Below, one piece after another: positions 1 to 8,779 of a stretch of 35,458 nucleotides of DNA; positions within the stretch are counted from its first letter, which is position 1, and each line of letters opens with the position of its first letter. The notes under the pieces were generated by a model. The model was not told the origin of the DNA, searched no databases, and was given only the letters and a program-made list of their open reading frames with translations. Source of the DNA: Calothrix sp. MO_192.B10 (GTDB taxonomy: Bacteria > Cyanobacteriota > Cyanobacteriia > Cyanobacteriales > Nostocaceae); NCBI GenBank assembly GCA_030065055.1, contig JASJDS010000019.1, forward strand, positions 1 to 35,458, given 5' to 3'. A program made the translations under genes and the position numbers.

Positions 1-194
1 GGACGTATTGTTTCTTGCACTACCTGTATCGAAACAAATGTTTTTACTTCGTTCCATAAATAAATTTAGGGGCTTGGTGACCATTTTTCTTTTTCTTTAC
101 TTTTGCCTTTTTACTTTTTACTTTTGCCTTGTTCGGTCATCAATTAAAGTCCTATGTCAAGATAAAGAAGTAGGAGCATTACCCATTATTACCC

Positions 195-1484
195 ATGACA
201 TCAACCCTGCTGAAATTCCCTCGTTTAAATGCACCTGTGCTACGCCAGTTACCCAATGGTTTAACTATTATTGCCGAGCAAATGCCCGTAGAAGCAGTTA
301 ATCTCAATGTGTGGGTTAATATTGGTTCCGCCGTTGAATCTGACAATATCAACGGTATGGCTCACTTTTTAGAACACATGATTTTTAAGGGTACGGAAAA
401 ACTGGCAAGTGGTGAATTTGAACGCCGCATAGAAGAACGAGGTGCAGTTACCAATGCGGCTACTAGTCAAGATTATACCCATTACTACATTACCACTGCT
501 CCCAAGGACTTTGTGGAACTAGCAAACTTGCAAATTGATGTAGTTACCAATGCGAGTATACCGGATGATGCCTTTGAGCGGGAACGGTTGGTGGTTTTGG
601 AAGAAATTAGGCGTTCTGAGGATAATCCCCGCCGTCGTACCTTTAGAAGGGCAATGGAAACTGCATTTAACAAGTTACCTTACAAACGTCCCATATTGGG
701 CCCAGAGGCGGTAGTTTCCCTGTTACAACCCCAGCAGATGCGTGATTTTCATGGAACTTGGTATCAACCCCGTTCCATCACAGCAGTGGCTGTGGGTAAT
801 TTACCCGTGGAAGAGTTAATAGACACAATCGCAGAGGGATTTTCACAAGGGAGTAAACACCAAGGTTCGGCAGTTAATCATGCAGCAGTAGAGGTTGATG
901 GGGAATTACCATTTACAGAAATTGTGCGCCGAGAATTTGTGGATGAAAGTCTGCACAAAGCTAGATTGGTAATGGTGTGGCGAGTTCCGGGAATGCAACA
1001 ACTGGAAGAAACCTATGCTTTGGATGTATTAGCGGGGATTTTAGGACATGGCAGAACATCCAGACTAGTCAGGGATTTACGGGAAGACAGGGGTATTGCC
1101 ACCCATATTTCTGTGAGTAATATGACTAATCGACTCCAGGGTATATTTTATATTTCTGCACGGTGTACAGTGGAAAATATTCCAGTAGTAGAAACTGCGA
1201 TCGCTAACCATATCCGCAAGTTACAAACGGAAATAGTGCAAGACTCAGAAATTGCCCGTATCCGCACTAGAGTGGCTAATAGGTTTATTTTTAGTAATGA
1301 AAAACCAAGCGATCGCGCTAACTTATATGGCTATTATCAATCATTAGTAGGAAATTTGGAACCCGCTTTTGACTATCCCCTGCATATTCATCAACAAAGT
1401 GGTGAAGACTTAATGCAAGCCGCCCAACGGTATCTATCCCCGGATGCTTATGGTGTGGTGGTGATGAAGCCAGGTGATAGTTGA
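195..1484 (+). CDS. M16 family zinc metallopeptidase (processing-peptidase-like)
   Basis: This 429-aa protein belongs to the pitrilysin/M16 family, the group of mitochondrial processing peptidase and bacterial YmxG/PqqL. The inverted zinc motif HFLEH is at residues 57-61, and the expected downstream zinc-ligand glutamate lies in VVLEEIRR near residue 136. The C-terminal half carries the family's second, non-catalytic M16 fold (GHGRTSRLVRDLRE near residue 285). The length suits a single-chain half-enzyme that works as a dimer or with a partner subunit. The substrate cannot be told; the family degrades or trims peptides. No signal peptide is seen, so a cytoplasmic location is likely. The ATG at 195 gives a sensible N-terminus just before RQLPNGLTIIAE, but there is no good Shine-Dalgarno at the normal distance. 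It converges on ribH across repeat DNA. Confidence 0.93.
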   Translation: MTSTLLKFPRLNAPVLRQLPNGLTIIAEQMPVEAVNLNVWVNIGSAVESDNINGMAHFLEHMIFKGTEKLASGEFERRIEERGAVTNAATSQDYTHYYITTAPKDFVELANLQIDVVTNASIPDDAFERERLVVLEEIRRSEDNPRRRTFRRAMETAFNKLPYKRPILGPEAVVSLLQPQQMRDFHGTWYQPRSITAVAVGNLPVEELIDTIAEGFSQGSKHQGSAVNHAAVEVDGELPFTEIVRREFVDESLHKARLVMVWRVPGMQQLEETYALDVLAGILGHGRTSRLVRDLREDRGIATHISVSNMTNRLQGIFYISARCTVENIPVVETAIANHIRKLQTEIVQDSEIARIRTRVANRFIFSNEKPSDRANLYGYYQSLVGNLEPAFDYPLHIHQQSGEDLMQAAQRYLSPDAYGVVVMKPGDS

Positions 1485-1612
1485 TAGTTGTTAGTTGTTA
1501 GTTGATAGTTGTTAGTTGTTAGTTGATGGAGGGAAGGAGGACAAGAGGATTAAATTTATCTTCTTCGGTAATCCCAACCGTCAACCAACCACCAACCACC
1601 AACCAACAACCA
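1485..1612. repeat. Facing heptamer-type repeats between convergent genes
   Basis: Right after the peptidase stop, GTTGTTAGTTGATAG-type units run to about 1527. From about 1578 to 1620, CAACCACCAACCA-type units run into the end of ribH. The two arrays are largely reverse complements, so a transcript from either side could fold them into a long imperfect hairpin. This is a common cyanobacterial short tandem repeat family. A role as a bidirectional terminator is inference; there is no clean T-tract. Confidence 0.7.
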
Positions 1613-2191
1613 TCAACCCAAATCTTCTGATTCGCTCGTCAGTGTTCCTACAACGTTACCGGTAAGGGCAGCTGGTAAAGATTGAGAATTATCTGAGTAT
1701 GCCTGGGTAATATTTGGGCGTAAATTCCGCATTAAACTCGCCATTTCCAAGGCATTCATGGCGTATTCCCAGCCCAAATTACTTTTAATACCCGCCCTTT
1801 CTAGAGCCTGTTGCATGGTATCTGTGGTCAAAATCCCAAATATTACTGGTACGCCAGTTTGAAAAGATGCAGCAGCGATTCCCTTGGCAACTTCAGACGA
1901 AACTACATCAAAATGAGGTGTTTGTCCCCGGATGACAGCACCAAGACAAATCACAGCATCATAGCGTTGGGACAGTGCTAATTGCCGAGCTACCACAGGC
2001 ACTTCAAAACTACCAGGAACCCATATATAGTCCACTTGAGAACCTTGGGGGTTAACATCTACACCGTGGCGTTTTAAGCAATCTTGACACCCTTGTAGTA
2101 ATTTATTGGTGACTAAATCGTTGAATCTACCTATAACCATTGCAAATCGCAATGGTTGTGTCTGAGTAAAAGTACCTTCAAAAATTGCCAT
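1613..2191 (-). CDS. ribH: 6,7-dimethyl-8-ribityllumazine synthase
   Basis: Lumazine synthase condenses 5-amino-6-ribitylaminouracil with 3,4-dihydroxy-2-butanone 4-phosphate in the penultimate step of riboflavin synthesis. The 192-aa protein shows the family motifs in order: GRFND at 21-25, WVPGSFEVP at 57-65, [12 protein letters not shown] at 84-95 with the catalytic histidine at 93, and FGILTTDT at 118-125. It is longer than the approximately 155-aa bacterial type because of a hydrophilic tail of about 35 residues, whose final residues run into repeat-like DNA. psbZ lies upstream on the same strand about 200 bases away, so co-transcription is possible. The enzyme acts in the cytoplasm and usually forms a 60-mer or pentamer. 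Confidence 0.97.
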   Translation of the reverse strand: MAIFEGTFTQTQPLRFAMVIGRFNDLVTNKLLQGCQDCLKRHGVDVNPQGSQVDYIWVPGSFEVPVVARQLALSQRYDAVICLGAVIRGQTPHFDVVSSEVAKGIAAASFQTGVPVIFGILTTDTMQQALERAGIKSNLGWEYAMNALEMASLMRNLRPNITQAYSDNSQSLPAALTGNVVGTLTSESEDLG

Positions 2192-2391
2192 GACCGCCTC
2201 TAAATCTACTATACTTCTTGCAAATACACACTTGGTTCGGAAATTACAGGAGCAGGGAAGTCCTGAAAATGGTGAAAGAATAAAAGCGATCGCTTTTTAT
2301 TCTTTATACCCGATTATCTATGTCTCCTCAGGTTACTCTTCTACCCCTGTATTCCCTATGCTATTTGCCTGGGACTGGTCATAGCAGTTCC

Positions 2392-2580
2392 TTAAACTAC
2401 GAAAAAGTTTAAGATTCCCACTACAATTACTAAAATACCCCAGGCAATAGAACCAATCCAAAGAAACTTTTTAGATTCAATCCAATTTTGAGGAGTGGCA
2501 TAGGCAACAGGTACGCCAATTACCATCACAAAAGATAAAAGCACTAGGGCTAATAAAGCAACTTGGAATATGATATCCAT
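2392..2580 (-). CDS. psbZ: Photosystem II reaction centre protein Z
   Basis: This 62-aa thylakoid membrane protein (Ycf9) has two hydrophobic helices at about residues 3-25 and 38-60, separated by the characteristic [13 protein letters not shown] loop. PsbZ sits at the edge of the photosystem II core and helps stabilise PSII-antenna supercomplexes. I chose the ATG at 2580 rather than an in-frame start 15 bases upstream. It gives the usual 62-residue length and the usual [12 protein letters not shown] beginning, and a purine-rich GGGAGAAGGG stretch lies immediately upstream as the ribosome binding site; the longer start would put that site inside the gene. Confidence 0.96.
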   Translation of the reverse strand: MDIIFQVALLALVLLSFVMVIGVPVAYATPQNWIESKKFLWIGSIAWGILVIVVGILNFFVV

Positions 2581-2595
2581 TTTCCCTTCTCCCAA

Positions 2596-3002
2596 TAAGG
2601 CTAAATATTAAAAATGAGGATATCTGACACCTGACGGTTGACAGATTAAGCCTATTTGTAAAGTATCAGAAAACTCATCGTTTTAGTTTTTGTCTTTTCC
2701 CGTTGGGGAACTTCAAAATAATTAATGGCGTTGCTGAATCTAGATATGAATTTATCTCACGCAGAGGCGCAAAGACGCAGAGAGTAAGAGTTATAAGTAT
2801 CCTAGGGCTTGCTGAAAGGTCTTTTGGCAAGGGTAGGGAACTTTTAACGGAAAACTCTTAACAGTTTCAGGAAACTCTAAGAAATAAATTATCCAAGTTC
2901 TGAACTCCAACTACTTCTTTTATTCCCCCTGCTCCCTGCTCCCTGTTCCCTGTTCCCTGTTCCCTGTTCCCTTGCCCCTGTTGATCGCTGATAATAATTA
3001 TT
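2596..3002. repeat. Intergenic region with dispersed repeats and a heptamer array
   Basis: This 407-base region between divergent psbZ and the nucleotidyltransferase gene has no credible gene. It holds three repeat pieces. The segment 2727-2782 recurs at 35287-35330, with a short related piece at 19831-19860. The segment 2804-2848 recurs at 21501-21552. Six tandem heptamers (CCCTGCT twice, then CCCTGTT four times) cover 2927-2968. The 2804 unit begins AGGGCTTGCTGAAAGGTC, which looks like the end of an old insertion sequence, but no transposase is left. Confidence 0.7.
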
Positions 3003-5753
3003 ATGGACTTAATTTTATGCCACACTACAGCAGATTTTGATGCCTTGGGAGCGGCGGTAGGACTAACCCGGCTATTACCAGGGAGTAAAATTGTCCTGAC
3101 TGGGGGCGCTCACCCCCCAGTACGGGATTTTTTGGCATTGCATCGGGATGAATATCCGCTAATTGAACGACGTTCGGTAAATCCCAAAAAAATCCGCTCT
3201 CTAATTGTAGTGGATACCCAATACCGCGATCGCTTGGGGAAGGCCTCACCCTGGTTTGATTTACCCCAATTGCAAGAAATAATTCTTTACGATCACCACC
3301 TCGGACAACAAGGGGATATCCCAGCAACAAAAGTACATATTTCTCAGGTGGGAGCTACCACCACCCTCATTGCTGAAGAATTGCAAAAGCAGCAAATTCA
3401 ACTGACTCCAGCAGAAGCTACGGCAATGGCTTTAGGCATCCACGTAGATACGGGTTCCCTGATGTACGATGGTGCCACTCCACGGGATGCCCAGGCATTA
3501 GCTTGGTTAATGGCACAAGGAGCTAGTTTATCGGTGGTGGCTGAATATGTGGAACCAGGATTATCACCCCACTTACAGCAGCTATTAACTATAGCCCTTG
3601 ACACAATGCAATATTTATGCATTCGGGGCTATATCATTGCTTGGGTAATTCTGAGAACCGATGGATTTGTGCCGGGATTGTCTAGTTTGGCATCGGAGTT
3701 AGTGGAGTTAACGGAAATTGATGCTTTACTATTGGCGAATGAGTATCCTAGTCGGGAGGGGGAAGCTTATCGGTTGGCAATAATTGGGCGATCGCGAATT
3801 CCCGATGTGAACCTCAATCAGCTATTTCAACCTGTTGGTGGTGGTGGGCATTCCCAAGCTGCATCTTTAAATCGTCGGGGAGTAGAGACCCAAGTAATAT
3901 TAAACCAACTGTTGGATGGACTGAAGGCTCAAATTCCCCATCCTCCCAGAGCTAGGGATTTAATGTCTTCTCCTGTGCGTACCATTCGTCCAGATACTAC
4001 TATTGCCCAAGCACAGCGGATTTTATTGCGTTACGGACATTCTGGCTTATCGGTGGTGGATGCCACTGGCAAGTTAGTAGGAATTATTTCTCGACGGGAT
4101 TTGGATATTGCCCTCCACCACGGTTTTAGCCATGCTCCCGTTAAGGGATATATGACCTTGAACCTGAAAACTATTACACCTGAAACTACACTGCCACAAA
4201 TTGAGTCATTGATGGTGACCTATGATATTGGAAGGTTGCCAGTGTTGGAGAATGAAAATTTAGTAGGTATTGTCACCCGGACTGATGTGTTGCGGGAGTT
4301 ACATCAGTCAACTACAGATAGGGAACAGAGGGTAGAAGGTATCAGGGAAAAAAGAGAAAATTTACCTACCTTGGCAGAATTACGGGAACGCCTAGCTCCC
4401 TCTTTATGGGAATTACTTACCAAAGCTTCTTTACAGGCAAAACAACGGGGCTGGCATCTTTATTTGGTGGGTGGAGCCGTGCGGGATTTATTATTAGCAG
4501 AGAAAGCATCTGGTAGTTTATTAATTCAAGATATTGATTTGGTGGTGGATGGCTTTCATAAATCTGCTGATGTGGGGGCTGGGGTAGAGTTAGCCAAAGC
4601 ACTGCAAGAAATTTATCCTGGAGCGCGGTTGGAAATTCACGGAGCTTTTCAAACTGCGGCTTTGTTATGGCATAAGGATTCGGAATTGGACTCCTTATGG
4701 GTGGATATTGCCACCGCCAGGACAGAGTTTTATCCTTATCCCGCCGCTAATCCGGAGGTAGAAGCGAGTTCCATTCGTCAAGACTTGTATCGGCGTGACT
4801 TCACCATTAACGCCTTAGCCTTGCGCCTCACCCCTCCCCGTGCTGGTCAATTATTGGATTTCTTTGGTGGTTTATTAGACTTAGAAGATAAGCAAATTCG
4901 CGTATTACACGCCAACAGCTTTATTGAAGACCCCACCCGGATATTTCGTGGGGTGCGTTTTGCCGTGCGTTTTGGCTTTGAAATTGAGTCCCAAACCCAA
5001 GAATATATTCGCTACGCCATTAACAGTGGAATTTACGATCGCACCACCAAGGAAAACAACCGCGCACCTGCCCTACAAACCCGACTGAAAGCAGAATTAA
5101 AGCATATTTTAGAGGCTCCCTATTGGCGATTAGCTTTGCAATTATTGGATAATTTAGGGGCATTACAGTGCATCCATCCCACCCTCAAACTTGATAGACA
5201 ACTGCTGCGGCGATTGCGGTTATTAGACTACTGTGTCCAGCAATTTGACCATCAGTATGGTTTAATCCTGTGGCAGTTGCGCCTAGAAATTTTAATTGCC
5301 TCCATAGCGCCCCAATACCGGGAGAAAGTTGGCAAAAATCTGCAACTACATGAAGATGGCGTGAAACGATTGCAGAATTTAGCCCCAGCGCAGGATGAGA
5401 TACAAGCATCCTTACCCACATCTGAATATCCCAGTCAGGTAGTCAAATTACTGCGCCAGTACGACTTGCCAATGTTGTTGTTAATTACCCTACATAGCCC
5501 CAGAATTTTGAGAAGGCAAATTTGGTACTATATGACCAAATTATCCCACGTACAACCAATTCTCAATGGCAATGACCTGAAAAAATTAGGTTACAAACCA
5601 GGGCCAATGTATCGGCAAATGTTAGATGATTTACTCACCGCCACCTTAGATGGAGAAATTTGCGATCGCACCCAGGCAGAGTTATTTTTAGCACACCATT
5701 ATCCGCAATGGGAAGGAGTGAAGGAGTGTAGACGCAACAGCGGCTTCTCGTAG
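3003..5753 (+). CDS. DHH phosphoesterase - CBS pair - tRNA nucleotidyltransferase fusion
   Basis: The 916-aa protein has three parts. Residues 1-310 are a DHH/DHHA1 phosphoesterase domain, with [10 protein letters not shown] at 7-16, DHH at 97-99 and the glycine-rich [10 protein letters not shown] at 279-288. Residues 317-435 are a CBS pair, a regulatory nucleotide-binding module. Residues 460-910 are a class II poly(A) polymerase/tRNA nucleotidyltransferase, with [10 protein letters not shown] at 488-497, the metal-binding D510 and D512, [11 protein letters not shown] at 597-607 and [19 protein letters not shown] at 642-660. The last part is expected to build or repair the tRNA 3' CCA end. 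In several cyanobacteria this job is split between A-adding and CC-adding enzymes, and I cannot tell which this is. The C-terminal dozen residues are encoded by a dispersed repeat (see 5724-5763). Confidence 0.95.
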   Translation: MDLILCHTTADFDALGAAVGLTRLLPGSKIVLTGGAHPPVRDFLALHRDEYPLIERRSVNPKKIRSLIVVDTQYRDRLGKASPWFDLPQLQEIILYDHHLGQQGDIPATKVHISQVGATTTLIAEELQKQQIQLTPAEATAMALGIHVDTGSLMYDGATPRDAQALAWLMAQGASLSVVAEYVEPGLSPHLQQLLTIALDTMQYLCIRGYIIAWVILRTDGFVPGLSSLASELVELTEIDALLLANEYPSREGEAYRLAIIGRSRIPDVNLNQLFQPVGGGGHSQAASLNRRGVETQVILNQLLDGLKAQIPHPPRARDLMSSPVRTIRPDTTIAQAQRILLRYGHSGLSVVDATGKLVGIISRRDLDIALHHGFSHAPVKGYMTLNLKTITPETTLPQIESLMVTYDIGRLPVLENENLVGIVTRTDVLRELHQSTTDREQRVEGIREKRENLPTLAELRERLAPSLWELLTKASLQAKQRGWHLYLVGGAVRDLLLAEKASGSLLIQDIDLVVDGFHKSADVGAGVELAKALQEIYPGARLEIHGAFQTAALLWHKDSELDSLWVDIATARTEFYPYPAANPEVEASSIRQDLYRRDFTINALALRLTPPRAGQLLDFFGGLLDLEDKQIRVLHANSFIEDPTRIFRGVRFAVRFGFEIESQTQEYIRYAINSGIYDRTTKENNRAPALQTRLKAELKHILEAPYWRLALQLLDNLGALQCIHPTLKLDRQLLRRLRLLDYCVQQFDHQYGLILWQLRLEILIASIAPQYREKVGKNLQLHEDGVKRLQNLAPAQDEIQASLPTSEYPSQVVKLLRQYDLPMLLLITLHSPRILRRQIWYYMTKLSHVQPILNGNDLKKLGYKPGPMYRQMLDDLLTATLDGEICDRTQAELFLAHHYPQWEGVKECRRNSGFS

Positions 5754-5763
5754 AGTAGGAGTG
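5724..5763. repeat. Dispersed repeat copy overlapping a gene end
   Basis: A unit of about 40 bases beginning GAGTGTAGACGCAACAG and ending TAGAGTAGGAGTGA is repeated almost exactly at 8495-8533 and, with a few changes, at 8546-8577. Here it lies inside the reading frame and supplies the final residues (about ECRRNSGFS) and stop codon of the nucleotidyltransferase. GGAGTGA-type octamers continue to about 5805. Confidence 0.8.
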
Positions 5764-5820
5764 AAGGAGTGAGGGAGGGAAGGAGTGAAGGAGTGAGGGA
5801 GTGATAGAAAACTATCAACT

Positions 5821-5883
5821 AACAACTAACAACTAACAACCAACAACTAACAACTAACAACTAACAACTAACAACTAACAACC
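5821..5883. repeat. Heptamer tandem repeat (AACAACT)9
   Basis: Nine consecutive 7-base units, seven AACAACT and two AACAACC, are framed by ATCAACT and CTCAACT. The array ends 11 bases before the ATG of the LpxB-like gene, so it makes up its 5' leader. Related arrays are at 8620-8697, 13609-13668, 13695-13750 and, in the other orientation, 14619-14710. Confidence 0.9.
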
Positions 5884-5894
5884 CTCAACTCCCA

Positions 5895-7160
5895 ATGCCT
5901 GAAATCGATATTCTCATTCTTTCCAATGGTCCAGGGGAAGTAACCACCTGGGTACGTCCAGTCGTCAAAGCGTTACGTAAGGGTTTAGGAAATGACCGTT
6001 CCCAAGTCAGAATTTCCGTGGTTTTATCACCTTGTGTTAACGCTAGTGGTAAAGAAGTAGACATAGCAGCATCTTATCCAGAAGTGGATAGGGTGCAAGG
6101 TGCAGAACATTTCTTCCCATTTTTACTCAGGGGAACCACTGCGGATAATTGGGATTGGAGCAGTAAAGGGGTAGTCATATTTCTGGGTGGCGACCAATTT
6201 TTCCCCATTATTATTGGTAAAAGACTGGGCTATAGAACAGTGGTATATGCAGAGTGGGAAGCACGTTGGCACAACTTAATTGATCGATTTGCAGTGATGA
6301 AACCAGAAGTTGCAGCCAAGGTATCCCCAAAATATGCCCATAAATTTACCGTAGTTGGGGACTTGATGGCAGGAGCAAGGGAAGAACAAAGGGATTGTCA
6401 GCCTGAACCACAGCCACACCCCACAGAATTAATTGGTCTTTTACCCGGCTCCAAAAGTGCAAAATTGACTCAAGGAGTACCTTTAGGATTAGCGATCGCA
6501 GAATATATCCATGCACAAAGACCCAACACTAAGTTTATCATTCCCGTGGCTCCCACATTAGATTTACAAACCTTAGTTGATTTTGCCAATCCCCACAAAA
6601 ATCCCCTTGTCCATACTTTTGGCAGTCCGTCGGCAGAATTATTTAATTCCCAGCCTCCAACCTTAAAAACAGCAACAGGATTAACCATCGAACTAATTAC
6701 CACCAATCCTGCCTACCAAATTTTATCTCAATGTAGTATTTGTCTAACTACCGTCGGGGCAAACACCGCTGAACTTGGTTCTCTTGGCGTACCCATGATT
6801 GTTTTATTACCCACCCAACAGCTAGATGCCATGCGTGCTTGGGATGGTTTACCAGGATTATTAGCGAATTTACCTTTAGTTGGTTCTGGTTTTGCCAAGG
6901 TGATTAATTGGTTAGCGCTCAAACGCAAGGGTTTATTAGCATGGCCAAATATTTGGGCAAGGGAAGAAATTGTACCGGAATTAGCCGGGAAACTACATCC
7001 CCCAGAAGTTGGGGAAATGGTTTTAGACTACTTGCAAAATCCAGAGAAATTAGTAGATATACAAAATAAATTAAGAAGTGTCAGAGGAGAAGCTGGTGCA
7101 GCCCAAAAAATAACTAATTTAGTTATGGAAGAATTAAAAATTAAACCTCTTCCAGATTGA
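5895..7160 (+). CDS. LpxB-like (lipid-A-disaccharide synthase related) glycosyltransferase
   Basis: This 421-aa cytoplasmic protein opens with DILILSNGPGEVTTWVRPVV (5-24), a GT-B-fold nucleotide-sugar transferase start related to LpxB. It continues with GLLPGSKSAKL (about 182-192) and a C-terminal TTVGANTAELGSLGVPM segment that matches the LpxB donor-binding region. Related cyanobacterial proteins form a group similar to LpxB but distinct from it, so the true acceptor and donor are uncertain. A role in cell-envelope glycolipid synthesis is inference. The ATG at 5895 is preceded by heptamer repeat DNA with no Shine-Dalgarno sequence. No lipid A genes are nearby to support a role as authentic LpxB. 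Confidence 0.85.
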   Translation: MPEIDILILSNGPGEVTTWVRPVVKALRKGLGNDRSQVRISVVLSPCVNASGKEVDIAASYPEVDRVQGAEHFFPFLLRGTTADNWDWSSKGVVIFLGGDQFFPIIIGKRLGYRTVVYAEWEARWHNLIDRFAVMKPEVAAKVSPKYAHKFTVVGDLMAGAREEQRDCQPEPQPHPTELIGLLPGSKSAKLTQGVPLGLAIAEYIHAQRPNTKFIIPVAPTLDLQTLVDFANPHKNPLVHTFGSPSAELFNSQPPTLKTATGLTIELITTNPAYQILSQCSICLTTVGANTAELGSLGVPMIVLLPTQQLDAMRAWDGLPGLLANLPLVGSGFAKVINWLALKRKGLLAWPNIWAREEIVPELAGKLHPPEVGEMVLDYLQNPEKLVDIQNKLRSVRGEAGAAQKITNLVMEELKIKPLPD

Positions 7161-7175
7161 TAACCAACTCTTTCT

Positions 7176-7452
7176 AGCTAGCCCCCCACGGGTAAATCCC
7201 ACAACCTGCAGATGAAAATGCTTTGTGATTCACTCCTCAGGGGCGCACGCAATGCGCCCCTACAAGCTCCGCGCTGATTAACTATTTTCAAGCTAGCCCC
7301 CCACGGGAAAATCCCACAACCTGCAGATGAAAATGCTTTGTGATTCACTCCTCAAGGGCGCACGCAATGCGCCCCTACAAGCTCCGCGCTAATTAACTAT
7401 TTTCAAGTTAGCCCCTCATGAACGTTTGTACACAAACAAATATGAAAATACC
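7176..7452. repeat. Two and a half tandem copies of a 115-bp repeat with internal hairpin
   Basis: Copy 1 (7176-7290) and copy 2 (7291-7405) differ at only a few positions, and a truncated third unit (7406-7452) carries the variant CATGAACGTTTGTACACA. Each full unit contains a hairpin: GGGGCGCA, five loop bases, TGCGCCCC at 7240-7260, and a 7-bp version at 7356-7374. A diverged full unit plus the same truncated variant is found at 13421-13583, and a further fragment at 13660-13697. There is no coding potential. The region fills the gap downstream of the LpxB-like gene and the HpsJ-like gene. Confidence 0.9.
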
Positions 7453-7512
7453 TCCCTCACTCCTTCACTCCTTCACTCCCTCACTCCTTCACTCCTTCAC
7501 TCCCTCACTCCT
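7453..7512. repeat. CACTCCTT/CACTCCCT octamer array
   Basis: About seven tandem CACTCCTT or CACTCCCT units lie just downstream of the HpsJ-like gene, which ends at 7526. The reverse complement family (GGAGTGAGG and similar) recurs at 5765-5805 and 8468-8605, and the same orientation at about 12030-12088 and 14725-14800. Confidence 0.85.
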
Positions 7513-7525
7513 TATTTTCTAGCTT

Positions 7526-8278
7526 TTAACGGCGAGACAGCTTGATTTTTCTTACCCAGCTGGTTTGCATCCAGAAACTAATAAATAAAGCAGCGGAAAG
7601 TAACGCTCCCAAATTCCACTTAACAGCACGCTTAAGTAAGTTTAATTCTTGGGTAGATTGGACAGCTTTCGCTTGAGTTTTAATTTGATTTTTGGCGTTG
7701 GAAACTTGCGACAAAAGTTGTTTTTTTACTTCTTCTGGCTTTCTACCATCCAGTGAACGACCTTGGTTTTTCAGTAAATTACTTATTTGTTCGGGTGTAG
7801 CTTGGCTCAGTCGTTTTTCTACATTTTCTGCTTGAGCGGTTCGCTGCTGTGAAGCTTTAACTAGTTGAGTTTGGCTGTTTTCACTCAGTCTAATAGCATT
7901 GATAGTTCCTACAGGGATTAGTAAGATAAATACCGTTGCTAGTATTAAAGTTAACCAAGATATAAACTTTAATAAACGTAATTCTAATTTTCCTCGAAAG
8001 TGGGATTCACCAAAAAATATCAGTGCTAGGGCAATCAAAGGTACTGGAACTCTTTCTACCAGTGCTCCCATGGTTTGAAATTCCCAAGCAGGATCGATAA
8101 ATTTTGAGGGGATAAACAGTGCTACCCAATCAAATAACGCCAAGAGAAATAAGCCATAACCTAAAGTTCTGAGAATATTAATTGAGCTTGTTTTCTCCCC
8201 GGCAAAATCTTGTATATTCTGTATTAATGGTTGTATTTCTTTCAGTAATGATACAGGTTGTTCGCTTGATTTAGTCAT
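7526..8278 (-). CDS. HpsJ-like membrane protein
   Basis: This 250-aa protein has a cytoplasmic N-terminus and hydrophobic segments at about 35-57, 78-95, 104-124 and 226-240, with a charged, coiled-coil-prone stretch between 140 and 215. The segment PAWEFQTMGALVERVPVPLIAL resembles the HpsJ family, which was described with hormogonium polysaccharide secretion in filamentous cyanobacteria. I recognise the family from memory of this segment only. No other hps genes or glycosyltransferase cluster are next to it, so the function may differ. The ATG at 8278 precedes the first helix sensibly. Confidence 0.72.
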   Translation of the reverse strand: MTKSSEQPVSLLKEIQPLIQNIQDFAGEKTSSINILRTLGYGLFLLALFDWVALFIPSKFIDPAWEFQTMGALVERVPVPLIALALIFFGESHFRGKLELRLLKFISWLTLILATVFILLIPVGTINAIRLSENSQTQLVKASQQRTAQAENVEKRLSQATPEQISNLLKNQGRSLDGRKPEEVKKQLLSQVSNAKNQIKTQAKAVQSTQELNLLKRAVKWNLGALLSAALFISFWMQTSWVRKIKLSRR

Positions 8279-8779
8279 CTGTATTATTTTTATTAATTGT
8301 TTTTATTTTTTTAGATGCTTATTAGTATTTATACTTGTAAATTGTTACTACTACTAAAAATATAAGCAATAGTTTGTAGGGAAACTTGATGGAATCTTTA
8401 CAGTATGTCAATAAATGGATAAGTTTCATGTAAATTTACGTAATGTGCAACTTTATCCCTAGAGTGTGGGGAGTGATGGAGGGAAGGAGTGAGGGAGTGT
8501 AGACGCAACAGCGGCTTCTCGTAGAGTAGGAGTGAGGGAGTGTAGACGCGAAGCGGCTTCTCGAAGAGTAGGAGTGAGGGAGGGTAGGAGTGATGGAGTG
8601 GGGGAATGAGGGAGTTAAACTGTCAACTAACAACTGTCAACCACCAACCACCAACCACCAACCATCAACTAACAACTAACAACTAACAACTATCAACCAT
8701 TTTCTAGCTAGGCAGGAAGCATCCAAAATATTTTTCTCAAGTCGAGCAGATATTTTCTGTTACGTAGCATAATAGAAGA
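8279..8779. repeat. Intergenic region with repeat clusters
   Basis: This 501-base region separates the divergent HpsJ-like and ldpA genes. The first 170 bases are AT-rich, show no gene and could hold the HpsJ-like promoter. GGAGTGA-type octamers cover 8468-8605 and enclose two copies of the GAGTGTAGACGC repeat (8495-8533 and 8546-8577). CAACTAA/CAACCAC heptamers cover 8620-8697. About 80 bases without repeats remain before ldpA. Confidence 0.75.

Noticed and set aside
8-301. Plus-strand open frame overlapping the start of the peptidase
   Set aside because: It overlaps the well-supported peptidase in another frame, and its first part is low-complexity T-rich sequence.
5895-7160. Authentic LpxB of lipid A synthesis
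   Set aside because: It resembles LpxB only in parts of the fold and has no lpx neighbours, so a related glycosyltransferase is the safer call.
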